Shown here: one piece after another, positions 1 to 9,473 of the stretch
Numbering within the stretch: the first letter of the stretch is position 1
How the letters are laid out: each line of letters begins with the position of its first letter
Assembly (NCBI GenBank): GCA_019314005.1
Contig: JAFDAE010000013.1
Coordinates: forward strand, 1 to 17,640
Reading direction: 5' to 3'
Length of the DNA: 17,640 nucleotides
From: Deltaproteobacteria bacterium
GTDB lineage: Bacteria > Desulfobacterota > Desulfobacteria > C00003060 > C00003106
Notes under the pieces: model-generated
The model's database searches: none
The model's input: only the letters and a program-made list of their open reading frames with translations
What the model was told of the DNA's origin: nothing
Made by a program: the position numbers and the translations under genes

Positions 1-121
1 ACAAGACAAATGCGCTATGTCAAGACGAAAACAGACTAAAACCAAGGTGACAAATGAGGCTGTTCAGGTGAGCAGACATGCGACTCGAAGAGAGGACGAA
101 CAGAGGAGTTCACTATTCCAT

Positions 122-3100
122 TTATAAGTGGATACCACTTAGTATCTCCAGAGCGTCTTTGTTGTACGGGTCGTTCTGCAGTACTTTGTGGAGATAGGTT
201 CGGGCCTGTAATTCATCGCCCTGACGATGGTAAGAGAGCCCGAGTTTTAAATACGCTTCAACAAGGTCAGGGTTCTGCTCAATCGCGGCGCGGTACATCT
301 CGATAGCCTTCCGGTACTCGCCCTGCTCAAAATAAATATCGGCTAAATGTTGACGGACTTCGGCAGATTCGGGCGCAATCTTCAGGGCCATCTTAAGCGT
401 CCCTACTGCCCTGTCATACAGTTTCATTCGCTCATAACAGGTTGCCAGATTGTCCCAGACCAAAGGCTCATTTAGCCGTTTTCTTCGCAAAACACCCTGG
501 ATATGATCCGCAGCCAGGGCAAAGTTCTCCATATCTATCAAGGCAGAGGCCATGCCTATTTTAAATACGGCGTCAAAGGGAGAGATTGCAAGCGCATTTT
601 GAAAGTCCTCAATAGCGCTGCTGAGTAATTGCTGTTCATAATAAGCCTTCCCGCGATAATAATAGGCATGAGCCTTCAGAGGGTTGAGTTCCAAAACTCT
701 ATCAAATTCTTCCACGGCCTTTACGTAAAGTCCCTGGGAAAGGCAGACTTTGCCCAGCGACATATGGGTCGAGGGATTGTTGGGGTCCAGCTCTGCCGCC
801 AAAAAAAATCCCTTAAGCGCTTCTTTGACGAGCCCTTCCCGGGAATATTCGATCCCCTTTTTGTAATGAAAAACAGCGCGCTCCCGCCTTTCAGCCCCTG
901 ATAGGATTGATTCTGAATACTCCTCATGTTTTTCCCGGGCACGGTCCCTCCCCGCCGCAAGCCTATGATCATTCGGGGAAATTTGTAGTGCCTTTTCAAA
1001 ATCGATTAAGGCCTTATGGAACAAGTGCTGCTGGTAATAGGTCTTGCCGCGGTAATAATAGGCAGAAGCCTGCTTGGGATCAAGACCGATAGCGGTATTA
1101 AAGTCTCTTAGCGCCTTTAGGTAGGACCCTTCAGCAAGCTGAATTCTCCCTGTGTACACGTGAGCTTTAGGATCTTGTGGTTCAATGCTTGCTGCCCGCT
1201 CAAAATTCTTCAAAGCCTCTTGGATTAATCCTCTGTCGAAATAAGAGCGCCCTGTGTGATAATAAAAATCAAATGTTTGCAATTCCATCGATTCAACATT
1301 AGTCAAGGGAGGCAGCGAAGAGGTTTTATATCTTAAGATGCCCTGAAAGTTCTTATCCGCAGTATGCAAATACAGGTTCTTGGGCGCAGAAAACTCTAAA
1401 AGCGGCAGGTCGTCTGTATTTAACTCAGAAAGAATCGTAAATTTTTGAACATCCTCCTCCCCCAATAGAAAACAACCCAGTATCGAAAAAGGATGATCGA
1501 AGGAATATTTTTCGAAATCAGCCCTGATTTCAGGGAAGCTTGCCAGCCTTTCTGATATGACGCGATAATCTATTTTGATCTCATTGTTTTTCCCGATTAA
1601 AAGTATATCACTTTTAGAACTAAACCAGACCTGAGAGTGAGTAAAGATACTCCGGAAGGTATTGACAATCATTTTAAAATCATGTGGTAACATGGAATAG
1701 GTATGAACCCACTGAACCATGATGCCGTTCTGATTTAAACGGCTTTTGCATAGCTCATAGTGCTCTCTGGTAAAAAGGCTTGAAATGCCGGATATCCAGG
1801 GATTGGAGGGCTCAGAAACAATGATGTCATACCTCTTATTGGTGGCCAGGAGATGATTTCTACCATCTGCTGTGATCAGATTTAATTTCGGATTATCCAG
1901 CACGTTATGGTTGTACTCATTGAAATATCGGGCAGCATCGATTATTGCTGGCTCTATCTCAACGCAATCTATCTGGTTTAACGGATATTGGGATAGAGCC
2001 CCCGCAGTTACTCCGCTACCCAATCCAAGGACAAATGCGTTTTGCGGATCGGGATGGAGCAGGATCGGCAGATATCCCAACATAAGCTGATTGATCATAT
2101 CACCTTTCCCATTTGAGGCATCTGTCTTTCCATTAACCGCGAGGGAAATATGTGGAGTACGGTCCTGATGCGAATCAATGCTATCATGATAGCTTCCTGT
2201 TATATAAGGTATCTTCTCTTTTACATCCATAAGTGTTTCCATGACAGAAACTGTGCAATTTACGCCGTCTTTATAGTAAAGAACCTTCTTGTTCAGAAAT
2301 TGCCGGCCAAAGTCCTCCTTGCTCTTCACGTCGTAGCGGTTGGCATAGACAGCAACCCCGCTGGCCATAAGCCTTTTATCCCAGTGAGGCCCCCAAAAAA
2401 AGAGGCTCAAAGGAATAAGAACCAGACAACCATAACAGGCTCTTAGAGCTGCGCTCTTTTGGTCCGCAATAAGCAGAGTGATACCAATAAAGGTATTGAC
2501 CAAGATGGCCAACCACAGAGTTGCCTGGACCCCGAGCAAGGGGATCAAGACAAAGCCTGCCGCAAATGAACCGAGAATGCAGCCGACAGTATTTGCTCCA
2601 TACACCGTGCCGATGCTGCCGCCAAGGCTTGAGAGGCTTTTTGTATAGAGTTGACTCGCAATAGGGAATGCCGCTCCCATCAAGAGCGTGGGAATGAGCA
2701 TAACCGCAAAGCAAAGAATGAATTGTAAGGATATAATCAGGCCAAAACTGCAGCCAAACGTGGGATAAAGTCTCAGAAAATAGTACGGCAGCTCCCCCAA
2801 AACGGGTACTATGATCAATGCGGTAAAACCGATCGCAAGCTCTACGATTCCCAGCACGGTTAAACTAACGCTTCTTTTTCCCCACAACCGGGCAAACAAG
2901 AAACTCCCGAGAGCGATTCCCGCGAGAAAGGTGACCAGCATGGTACTGAAGGCATAAGTGGAGCTGCCGAGTACCAGGGCCAAAACACGCGTCCAGCCAA
3001 CCTCATACATCATGGAGGCAAGACCGGCGAGCCCAAATGCTACCAGAATCACGACCGAATGCCACCTTCCAGTCTCAATCAACGGCCTTTCGATCACGTC

Positions 3101-3790
3101 CGCCTTCTTTGGGGCACAATCTATCCTATGCACAGGAGCAGGAAGACGTGAGTCACTTGCTGAAAGCCTTGCCAGCAATAAGACCAACAATCCTATCCCC
3201 ATATTCATGACAGCGGTCATGTAGATAGTCAAATGTATCCCTATCAGGGTAGGCAGTACATAGCCTGCTAATATGACTCCCAGGACAGCGCCAAAGGTAT
3301 TTATAGCGTAAAGGTCCCCCACCCGTTTTCCCAACCGATGATAATTCTTGATAAAATACTTACTTAAAATCGGTAAGGTGGCACCCATAAAAGTAGTAGG
3401 AATAAGCAGAACTAACATGCACAAAAGAAAACGAAGTATACTGAAAGGATAAAAGGAGAGGCCTTGATACGCCTTAATATAAACGGTTTCAATCCCTTTA
3501 AAGATCAGGGGGGTAAAGAGACAGTAGACACCTATTCCGCCCTCCAAAAAGGCGTATAATCTTAAGAGCCCGGATGATTCGCGATGTTTAACATACTTGT
3601 CGGAATATTTACCGAAGAGGAAGCTCCCTATGGCCAGACCGCCCATAAAAGAAGCCAAAACAGTGCTTAAAGCCAAAACAGTGCTGCCAAACACCAGGCT
3701 CAACAGCCTTATCCAGGCTACCTCATAGACCAGGGCGCAGGTGCCGGAAAGGAAAAAGCAAGTTAGGATGGCAATGCCATACACGGTCAT
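122..3790 (-). CDS. Fused MFS-like membrane / spermidine-synthase-like / TPR protein
   Basis: 1222 residues. Two homologous membrane halves begin with related motifs (ALVYEVAWIRLLSLVFG at 19-35; MMYEVGWTRVLALVLG at 260-275) and span about 1-210 and 243-470. This is the 'fused MFS/spermidine synthase' architecture. A Rossmann methyltransferase-like domain follows, about 500-820, with GLGSG (589-593), CVEIEP (609-614), DGR (642-644) and SEPSNPW (659-665). The acidic catalytic segment of true spermidine synthases is replaced by SEPSNPW, so polyamine synthesis is doubtful. From about 840 to the end are roughly nine or ten TPRs, including a duplicated three-TPR block. ATG at 3790 has AAGGA upstream and lies 12 bp after the preceding stop. 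It is the last gene of the minus-strand cytochrome operon. A role in cytochrome maturation, export or assembly is a guess from context. Family call is confident; function is unknown. Confidence 0.88.
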   Translation of the reverse strand: MTVYGIAILTCFFLSGTCALVYEVAWIRLLSLVFGSTVLALSTVLASFMGGLAIGSFLFGKYSDKYVKHRESSGLLRLYAFLEGGIGVYCLFTPLIFKGIETVYIKAYQGLSFYPFSILRFLLCMLVLLIPTTFMGATLPILSKYFIKNYHRLGKRVGDLYAINTFGAVLGVILAGYVLPTLIGIHLTIYMTAVMNMGIGLLVLLLARLSASDSRLPAPVHRIDCAPKKADVIERPLIETGRWHSVVILVAFGLAGLASMMYEVGWTRVLALVLGSSTYAFSTMLVTFLAGIALGSFLFARLWGKRSVSLTVLGIVELAIGFTALIIVPVLGELPYYFLRLYPTFGCSFGLIISLQFILCFAVMLIPTLLMGAAFPIASQLYTKSLSSLGGSIGTVYGANTVGCILGSFAAGFVLIPLLGVQATLWLAILVNTFIGITLLIADQKSAALRACYGCLVLIPLSLFFWGPHWDKRLMASGVAVYANRYDVKSKEDFGRQFLNKKVLYYKDGVNCTVSVMETLMDVKEKIPYITGSYHDSIDSHQDRTPHISLAVNGKTDASNGKGDMINQLMLGYLPILLHPDPQNAFVLGLGSGVTAGALSQYPLNQIDCVEIEPAIIDAARYFNEYNHNVLDNPKLNLITADGRNHLLATNKRYDIIVSEPSNPWISGISSLFTREHYELCKSRLNQNGIMVQWVHTYSMLPHDFKMIVNTFRSIFTHSQVWFSSKSDILLIGKNNEIKIDYRVISERLASFPEIRADFEKYSFDHPFSILGCFLLGEEDVQKFTILSELNTDDLPLLEFSAPKNLYLHTADKNFQGILRYKTSSLPPLTNVESMELQTFDFYYHTGRSYFDRGLIQEALKNFERAASIEPQDPKAHVYTGRIQLAEGSYLKALRDFNTAIGLDPKQASAYYYRGKTYYQQHLFHKALIDFEKALQISPNDHRLAAGRDRAREKHEEYSESILSGAERRERAVFHYKKGIEYSREGLVKEALKGFFLAAELDPNNPSTHMSLGKVCLSQGLYVKAVEEFDRVLELNPLKAHAYYYRGKAYYEQQLLSSAIEDFQNALAISPFDAVFKIGMASALIDMENFALAADHIQGVLRRKRLNEPLVWDNLATCYERMKLYDRAVGTLKMALKIAPESAEVRQHLADIYFEQGEYRKAIEMYRAAIEQNPDLVEAYLKLGLSYHRQGDELQARTYLHKVLQNDPYNKDALEILSGIHL

Positions 3791-3802
3791 TAGAGATTAT
3801 CC

Positions 3803-5008
3803 TTAGAAACCGCCTTTCCCGTATCCGTGTTTGTGACAACCAGCACAGCCAGGTTTGGTTGATTTGTGGTCTGCCTGGGTATGACATGCATTATAACAAA
3901 AACTTTGCCATGACGCGTCTGAGGTGCTAGGCACGGTAATGTCGGCTGCGTTGATGGATGATCTGACCAGATAGATGCTATTGGGTGAACCGTGCGGCTC
4001 GTGGCAGTCAGTGCAACATAGGGTGCGGTCAGCGTATTGGACATACGGAGCTCTTGGCCAAGAAATTGATCCATTGAGAGCGCCATGGGCGTCCGGATCA
4101 ACGACCACGCTCGAGGTTTTCCAGCTCAGTTTCAGAAGGTTTCTTGGCCCACTGGGGAGGCGGGGGTTGGAGCTGTAGATTGTATTATAGTCGTTGTGGC
4201 AATCAGTGCATAACTTGACATAATTTGGCAGATTTGATCCATCGTCTGTCCCATCGCCGGCAGGTTCATAGGTGCTTGTCGAGCCGTACCAGTAGGGTGC
4301 CTGATAATCGGAATATACGCTGCTCATCCTTTCGGTTACGTCATCCCCCCATCTGTTGCTGCGGTCGCTTGGCCTGGAGATGGCCGATTTAGTAGCGTCG
4401 TATGTGGCGTTTTTATTGCGTTGCGCGATATGCGGATTATGGCAGGCGTCGCAGGGATTTATATCCGCGGGCAGCGTCCAGGAATTCCCATCGGCGTCTT
4501 GTAGAGTTGTGCCCCGTAATGCGGCAATGCTGGGAAGGTGATGGGAGGATCCTGATGCCGTGTGACTGAAGGCTTCAAGTATATCGTCATCATAACTACC
4601 CGCAGTGGTATCGCCACCAAAATTATAGCTGTAGCTTCTGTTGACAATTGCAGTGGCGGCATAAGTGGTTGTGTTGTCATGACAGTCGAAGCAAAAATTT
4701 TCAGCTTGGTCCGTATGGTTTGTGTCAAACAGTAAATATTCATCAGGCCCATCGGCAGGGACGGGCTCATCACCGTCGATACTGGCATGCTGTTCGTGAC
4801 AGTGAGCACAGTGGCCCGGGGCATAGCCAATTGTAGCCGTACTGTTCCGATTGACTCCGGCAGTGGCATCCCCATGGGCAGAAACGGAGTAGTTTGGTTC
4901 TCCAGGTAGTGGCGGAAAAGCATACACGTCTTGAACGGAGATTAAAAAGAAAAGGAACACTAATGCGCCGAGAAAGAACTTAAACCATCTGTCAAAAAAG
5001 AAAGACAT
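3803..5008 (-). CDS. Secreted heptaheme c-type cytochrome (six CxxCH plus one CX3CH)
   Basis: 401 residues with an N-terminal hydrophobic segment and likely signal cleavage after VYA (residue 30). CxxCH motifs start at residues 67, 106, 186, 267, 332 and 388; a CYNACH (CX3CH) lies at 371-376. Several motifs are followed by PH or xxH (CHEQH, CHNPH, CHEPHGSP), typical of doubled-CXXCH cytochromes with bis-histidine hemes. Long stretches rich in Ser, Thr, Asp and Asn separate the hemes, which fits an extracytoplasmic, possibly surface, protein. The start overlaps the previous stop by one base (TAATG) and has AAGGAG upstream, so translation is probably coupled. I do not recognise an exact named homologue. 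It may be a surface electron carrier working with the OmcS-like protein of the same operon. Confidence 0.9.
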   Translation of the reverse strand: MSFFFDRWFKFFLGALVFLFFLISVQDVYAFPPLPGEPNYSVSAHGDATAGVNRNSTATIGYAPGHCAHCHEQHASIDGDEPVPADGPDEYLLFDTNHTDQAENFCFDCHDNTTTYAATAIVNRSYSYNFGGDTTAGSYDDDILEAFSHTASGSSHHLPSIAALRGTTLQDADGNSWTLPADINPCDACHNPHIAQRNKNATYDATKSAISRPSDRSNRWGDDVTERMSSVYSDYQAPYWYGSTSTYEPAGDGTDDGSNLPNYVKLCTDCHNDYNTIYSSNPRLPSGPRNLLKLSWKTSSVVVDPDAHGALNGSISWPRAPYVQYADRTLCCTDCHEPHGSPNSIYLVRSSINAADITVPSTSDASWQSFCYNACHTQADHKSTKPGCAGCHKHGYGKGGF

Positions 5009-5835
5009 TATTTGTGTCTCCTTCTTATGGTAATTTCAACCTCATTCGAATCGCCACTCTCTCCTTCGGACGTATTAACAGCGGTAACTACATAATAGTA
5101 TGTCCGGCCTTCCTCTGCCTGCTCATCTATATATCTATGCTTTGTGAGTAACGAATCGTTTATCTTTAGGTAACCGCTTCCCGTGACATCACTTCGGTAA
5201 ACATTATAGCCGGCCAGATCAGGCTCATGATTCCTCTTCCAATGTAACAATACTGCTTTCCTTTGAACCAGTTGCCCCTTTAAGCCTTTTGGGGGCTCAA
5301 GCGATGAGATAGGCTCAGCAGACGCTGAGATTATCTGTGAAATTGTCACAAGAAATTTTCTCGGATAACCATTGTTCATAAAAACAAATGAAGAGGAGGC
5401 ATGCATATCAATCTCCCCTCCTTCTCCGTCTATATCAACGAGTACCGCGTCTTTATCAGGTATTATCTCTTTTAGATCGGGCCATTGAACAGTCAACTCA
5501 CCGGATATATTAGAGACAACCTCAAAGACCCACTCTTTTGGAAAATCAGGCGCCTTAATGTCCTGACGAAATGTATCAAATACATGGCCCCATTCCGGGT
5601 GTGGGAAATAGGTATAAATATAAATATCATTAAGCGTGCCGGGAGGAGCGGGGATGTCCCACGCGTTGTCCTGCCCGTCAGCGGCTCCATCTTTGACGCC
5701 GGCAATACAGTAATCATAAGTCCCCCCGCCTGAAACCCGCAAGGTTATCTTCCAGTCAGTGCCTGAATAAGCAGAAGCGGAGAAACTACTTGAGATTAAA
5801 ATAACCAAAAGCAATTGACATATTCTTGTAAACAT
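5008..5835 (-). CDS. Secreted fibronectin type III domain protein
   Basis: 275 residues. Residues 1-23 form a signal peptide (hydrophobic core LLLVILISS). Residues about 26-165 are a beta-rich region of unrecognised family, with GGGTYDYCIAGVKDGAADG near its start. Residues about 178-272 form a fibronectin type III domain (opening PPKGLKG, then VLLHWKRN, DLAGYNVYRS and YYYVVTAVN). There are no heme motifs, membrane segments or catalytic signatures. ATG at 5835 has AGAAGGAGAG just upstream and lies 17 bp after the preceding stop; its own stop overlaps the next cytochrome start. Placement between a propeller protein and a cytochrome suggests a structural or adhesive partner on the cell surface or in the periplasm. 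Fn3 assignment is good; the role is inference. Confidence 0.85.
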   Translation of the reverse strand: MFTRICQLLLVILISSSFSASAYSGTDWKITLRVSGGGTYDYCIAGVKDGAADGQDNAWDIPAPPGTLNDIYIYTYFPHPEWGHVFDTFRQDIKAPDFPKEWVFEVVSNISGELTVQWPDLKEIIPDKDAVLVDIDGEGGEIDMHASSSFVFMNNGYPRKFLVTISQIISASAEPISSLEPPKGLKGQLVQRKAVLLHWKRNHEPDLAGYNVYRSDVTGSGYLKINDSLLTKHRYIDEQAEEGRTYYYVVTAVNTSEGESGDSNEVEITIRRRHK

Positions 5836-5852
5836 ATCTGCTCTCCTTCTGA

Positions 5853-7967
5853 CTAAGGTTTATAGAGCTTCAGGTCGAGGTCATAGTCGGAAAATATCCA
5901 GTAACCCTTCCATGGCTCTAACTTGGCGGAATCCCATTGAATGGAGTCGTATGTACTGCCGTTCCATATGTAAACGGCATTTCCTATCCAGCCTGAAATC
6001 ACAGCATCCCCATAGGTTTGAGTAAAGGTGTAAATCACATCGCAAGAACTGAGGCTTACGCTTGTCCCATAAGGGTTCCCAATCAAATTCCAGCCGGCAC
6101 TTAAGGAAAGCGTGAACGAAGCATCGGTTATCTCAGTGCCTGAAGCATCGGTGGGGTCGTCGCTTTTGCATGAAAAAAGGAAAACGCCTTTTCCCGGAAC
6201 AATAGTTGCGGCTTTTTCCCAATAACCGGCAACGTCGGGATCACCTGCACCCGCCCAGGTAGAACACCAATGCCACATCCAGTTTATGCCGGCGTCGTCC
6301 CTGAATACCGAACCTGAATCATTGGGAACCGGCTGTAGAGGGCATGAAACCATATTCCAGTCAAAAAGGAGACCGGTCTTGCCAATGGGGCTAGTGGTAG
6401 AGAGGTCGGATGTGTTGATCTCATCCAAAGACTTTATGGCAAAATAGTATACGGTATTTGACTCCAATCCGGTAACTGTAAAATATTCTGTTGTTCCTTG
6501 CACAGAAGGGGTTGGCTCCCCTGTGGCCTGGCCGGCTGCCGAGAATTCAACGTCCGTGGTAATGGGTGTCTTGGCGTATCTGACATCATAGCTTGAGGCC
6601 TGTGTGCCGGGGTCGTTACCATCATCTCCAGGTGCCGTCCAGGTGAGTTCCACCGAATTTGAGCCCACTGTCCCTGTTGTTGCCAGATCGGTTATAGCGG
6701 CCGGCGGAGTAGGGTCAGATACCGGCATATCAGTTACTGTAATATCAGTGCCGGAGGCATAGTTGTCATAGGCGTATCTTTTAATTGCTGTATTATTATA
6801 GTCAGCCGCATATAAATACTGCTGTCCGGCGAAAGAGGTCGCGAAAATACCTAGGCTGACATTGTTAGAATTGAATTGATAATCACCTGTGCCTGAGCTC
6901 GGCCCCCCTACAGTCATCACCCAATTATTGTTGGAATCAAATTGCTGAATCCGGTGATTACCGCGGTCACTTACCCAGTAATAGCCGTTAGCATCAAACG
7001 ATATCTGATAGGGCCCGTTTCCGCTGTTGAATTCTCCGTCCCCTGTTCCTGAGGAGCTGAGGATTGTGGTAAAACTGGATCCGCCAGTAGTGGATTGATA
7101 TACCCTGGTAGCCCCCACATCTGCTACAAGGATAGTGTTGCTGTCTGAAGGATCAATGGCAATGCCTGCAAGAGTTACGGCAACTGGCACCTCGGTTCCG
7201 ATATTCCAACTGTCCCCTGAGTTGATAGATTTATAGATCTTGTCTGTACCCCGATCCACACCGTAGAGTATGGTTCCATCACTGTTACAAGCTATATCAT
7301 AGGGTTCCGAATAAGCCATCATCTTTCCATCCGGCCACCCCAGGAGATCAGAACTCCAGTTACTACCACCATCTATTGAATAGTAAAGCCTCTCGCTTCC
7401 GTTATCCAAGACATAGATCTTCTGCCCGTCATTACTTATGGCAATTCCATAAGCAGGGCCGCTGTACAACAACGCCTGAGACCAACTGGAGCCACCATCA
7501 GTCGATTTGTAAAGTCTGTCGGAGGCGGTCATCCAGAGGTTCTGACTGTTAGAAGGGTCAACAACCAGGTCATAGGGAGACTGCCCGGTAGAAGAGGCGC
7601 TGATATACGCTATATCATCGATATAATAAGGATAGGCGCCGTCCGGTACAATGTCACTCATGTCATCCCTGCCATCCCATACATCGGAATTGCTGCCGCT
7701 GGTTCTATTTTCAGTATAGTTATTGGCGGGGAAGACCAGTTTACGCTTCAGAACACCGGATGAATCATAGATCCTCAGCCAGAGTATGGCTGAGGTGTTC
7801 AGATCATATGAAATGGTAGTATTCTCTGTATCGGGATCGAAGGGGTTAGGGCTTGCTGATACATTGGAGACATTGGCTGCTTCCCCTTGTAAGGTCATGC
7901 CGAAGATAACAAAGAGGCAAATGAGAGCGCCTACTGTAACTTTATATGAATTACAATAATTTTTCAT
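5853..7967 (-). CDS. Secreted BNR/NHL beta-propeller and Fn3 protein with FlgD-like Ig domain
   Basis: 704 residues from ATG 7967, chosen because GGGGGAG lies just upstream and a signal peptide follows directly (cleavage near GEAA, residue 31). An upstream in-frame start at 8084 would overlap the preceding cytochrome and bury the signal. Residues about 33-120 resemble FlgD-type Ig domains (ASPNPFDPDTENTTISYDL, later VWDGRDD and DGAYPY). Then come four Asp-box motifs (155-162, 197-204, 247-254, 292-299; pattern SxDGGSxW, the last degenerate) and an NHL-like stretch (about 308-400). A fibronectin III domain follows (about 421-525), then a C-terminal region with WNMVSCPLQP and GWNLIGNPYG, seen in other exported proteins. 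There are no hemes. It lies directly after the OmcS-like gene in the operon. Likely a surface scaffold or partner; function unproven. Confidence 0.87.
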   Translation of the reverse strand: MKNYCNSYKVTVGALICLFVIFGMTLQGEAANVSNVSASPNPFDPDTENTTISYDLNTSAILWLRIYDSSGVLKRKLVFPANNYTENRTSGSNSDVWDGRDDMSDIVPDGAYPYYIDDIAYISASSTGQSPYDLVVDPSNSQNLWMTASDRLYKSTDGGSSWSQALLYSGPAYGIAISNDGQKIYVLDNGSERLYYSIDGGSNWSSDLLGWPDGKMMAYSEPYDIACNSDGTILYGVDRGTDKIYKSINSGDSWNIGTEVPVAVTLAGIAIDPSDSNTILVADVGATRVYQSTTGGSSFTTILSSSGTGDGEFNSGNGPYQISFDANGYYWVSDRGNHRIQQFDSNNNWVMTVGGPSSGTGDYQFNSNNVSLGIFATSFAGQQYLYAADYNNTAIKRYAYDNYASGTDITVTDMPVSDPTPPAAITDLATTGTVGSNSVELTWTAPGDDGNDPGTQASSYDVRYAKTPITTDVEFSAAGQATGEPTPSVQGTTEYFTVTGLESNTVYYFAIKSLDEINTSDLSTTSPIGKTGLLFDWNMVSCPLQPVPNDSGSVFRDDAGINWMWHWCSTWAGAGDPDVAGYWEKAATIVPGKGVFLFSCKSDDPTDASGTEITDASFTLSLSAGWNLIGNPYGTSVSLSSCDVIYTFTQTYGDAVISGWIGNAVYIWNGSTYDSIQWDSAKLEPWKGYWIFSDYDLDLKLYKP

Positions 7968-8023
7968 AGTCTCCCCCTTCTTCCTCATAATCATTTTTTC
8001 AAGCCACAAAAACCATTGCTTTG

Positions 8024-9040
8024 TTATTGCTTTGACGTATGGCATACTCCGCATCCGATAGAAAAATCGTTGAGAATATCCCACCGTATCATTTTAAAAT
8101 TAGGAGACCCGTGAACACGATGGCACGACAGGCACATAACTATATCGGTTCCGGGTCTCGCTTCACTGGTTACCCCTATGGCTGACAGGTCAGGTCTTGC
8201 CACAGGAGCGATCATACTGTAAGGAGCGGCCGCCCCGCCTCCGGGGCCGCCATTGTAATATTGATATTCGCCCATGGTGGGCAATACGATGTTTGTGGGA
8301 TGTCGCAGCCATGGACTTCCACTTCCTACACCGCTTGTACTATGAAAGTCTCCATGGCATTGAGAACACAAGGAACTTATGTTTGCGGTATCATCAAAGT
8401 CATTAGCCCCCTTATATTCATTATGGCTCGTATTGACATTGTCTTGTTCCCAGTCGTTATCTTCTGTGCCCGATATACCATTCAAGAACCTATAACTCAG
8501 CCCCACACCCGCAGCACCTCCGGGAGTCCCTTCTGAATCGTCCTTATGATGCGCGGTTCTAACTGCATCAAGTTGATCGGAGTTTCCCCTGTCACCGTGA
8601 CACCCGGATACTCCGGCGCAAGTAAGTTGAGACGACAGTGCGCTGCCCCCTGGAGGAATAAGCGCAAGGGTTTGATCCTGACCAACTATGCCCGCAACAT
8701 TGTGGCCTTGTGCGTTAGTTACCGTAACGTAAGAAAAATTGCCGCCGGCCAGAGGGTCGTCCGTGCCGAAATTGCCTCCTATATTCCAGACAATAGGAGT
8801 GCCCGTTGTGCTTATAGTAAATCCTTCCGCGCTGTGACAACCGACACAGGTAGTGTTAAGAAGAGAAGGATTGGCATCAGTGTAGCCTTCGAAGGCTTCA
8901 AAGGCCACAACTTGTTGCCCTCCCTGGCTGTTATGCATTGTATGGCAATGTGAGCACATGCCTGTGACCGCTGCCTGAATTGATCCGGAAAGTCCGAATG
9001 TAAGAAGGATGAAGAGCAAAAAAATCAATGATTTTTTCAT
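8024..9040 (-). CDS. OmcS-like hexaheme cytochrome (putative extracellular nanowire subunit)
   Basis: 338 residues with a signal peptide (cleavage near IQAA, residue 24). Heme motifs: CSHCH 29-33, CVGCH 65-69, CAGVSGCH (CX5CH) 141-148, CSQCH 225-229, CLSCH 303-307 and CGVCH 330-334. Six sites fall in the same order as in Geobacter OmcS and with matching landmarks: CHTMHNS after heme 1, GHNxxAG, PPGG before heme 3, RHP after heme 4, CLSCHRxH with a downstream MIRW, and a C-terminal CH near the end. OmcS is known to polymerise into heme-stacked filaments; that this protein does so is inference. Odd feature: the five-residue spacer in the third heme motif. It is the first gene of the minus-strand operon, with RBS AGGAAA and a long leader from a sigma-54-type promoter. 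It is paralogous to the cytochrome at 12139. Confidence 0.9.
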   Translation of the reverse strand: MKKSLIFLLFILLTFGLSGSIQAAVTGMCSHCHTMHNSQGGQQVVAFEAFEGYTDANPSLLNTTCVGCHSAEGFTISTTGTPIVWNIGGNFGTDDPLAGGNFSYVTVTNAQGHNVAGIVGQDQTLALIPPGGSALSSQLTCAGVSGCHGDRGNSDQLDAVRTAHHKDDSEGTPGGAAGVGLSYRFLNGISGTEDNDWEQDNVNTSHNEYKGANDFDDTANISSLCSQCHGDFHSTSGVGSGSPWLRHPTNIVLPTMGEYQYYNGGPGGGAAAPYSMIAPVARPDLSAIGVTSEARPGTDIVMCLSCHRVHGSPNFKMIRWDILNDFSIGCGVCHTSKQ

Positions 9041-9253
9041 TATAATTTTTTCCTAATTATTATAATCCCCTATCTATCGTTTCATTAAGGTTCGAAGGTC
9101 TTTCTCTCGCTTTGTATCTGTATACTACCCATCGGCTGTTCTTTTTTTGCGCCTTCATTGTTAAGCGAGGTTGAGTTCAAAGATTCCAAAGTCGATCCTA
9201 TTAAAAAATTTTATCCTCGAAATGGTACAAGTTATATAAAATATTCTCCCAGT

Positions 9254-9300
9254 TACCTGCATATCGTAAAGTAGTCTTGTTGTCAAGCAGACAGCAGGTA
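9254..9300. repeat. Inverted repeat in the leader of the minus-strand operon
   Basis: TACCTGC (9254-9260) and GCAGGTA (9294-9300) are perfect complements. Between them CTTG/CAAG (9276-9279, 9284-9287) could form an inner stem. In the RNA this would be a hairpin about 165-210 nt after the predicted transcription start. It has no U-run, so it is not a plain terminator. Confidence 0.4.
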
Positions 9301-9473
9301 CAAGACGCGTGCCGATTCTTTGACCTAAAAAATTGCTATTTTTCACTTGCTTGTACTGTTATTTTGATTTACTTATAAAATTAAAATGTGCCTTACAATT
9401 CTTGAAAATCCCGCAAAAATGAGTCTGCCGGGCAAACTGAAAATTTTGCCTACTTTATCAATGAGTTACTTTC

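Noticed and set aside
1..121. Twelve-codon plus-strand open end stopping near position 39
   Set aside because: Too short to tell from chance; no other feature is seen in these bases.
7968..8084. Upstream start for the BNR/NHL/Fn3 protein
   Set aside because: It would overlap the preceding cytochrome and place the signal peptide 39 residues inside; ATG 7967 has a strong ribosome site.
9120..9160. Possible second GEMM riboswitch in the minus-strand leader (ACAGCCGATGGG-like stretch)
   Set aside because: Only the short ACAGCCG piece matches; the CAAAC, GNRA helix and AAAG parts are absent.
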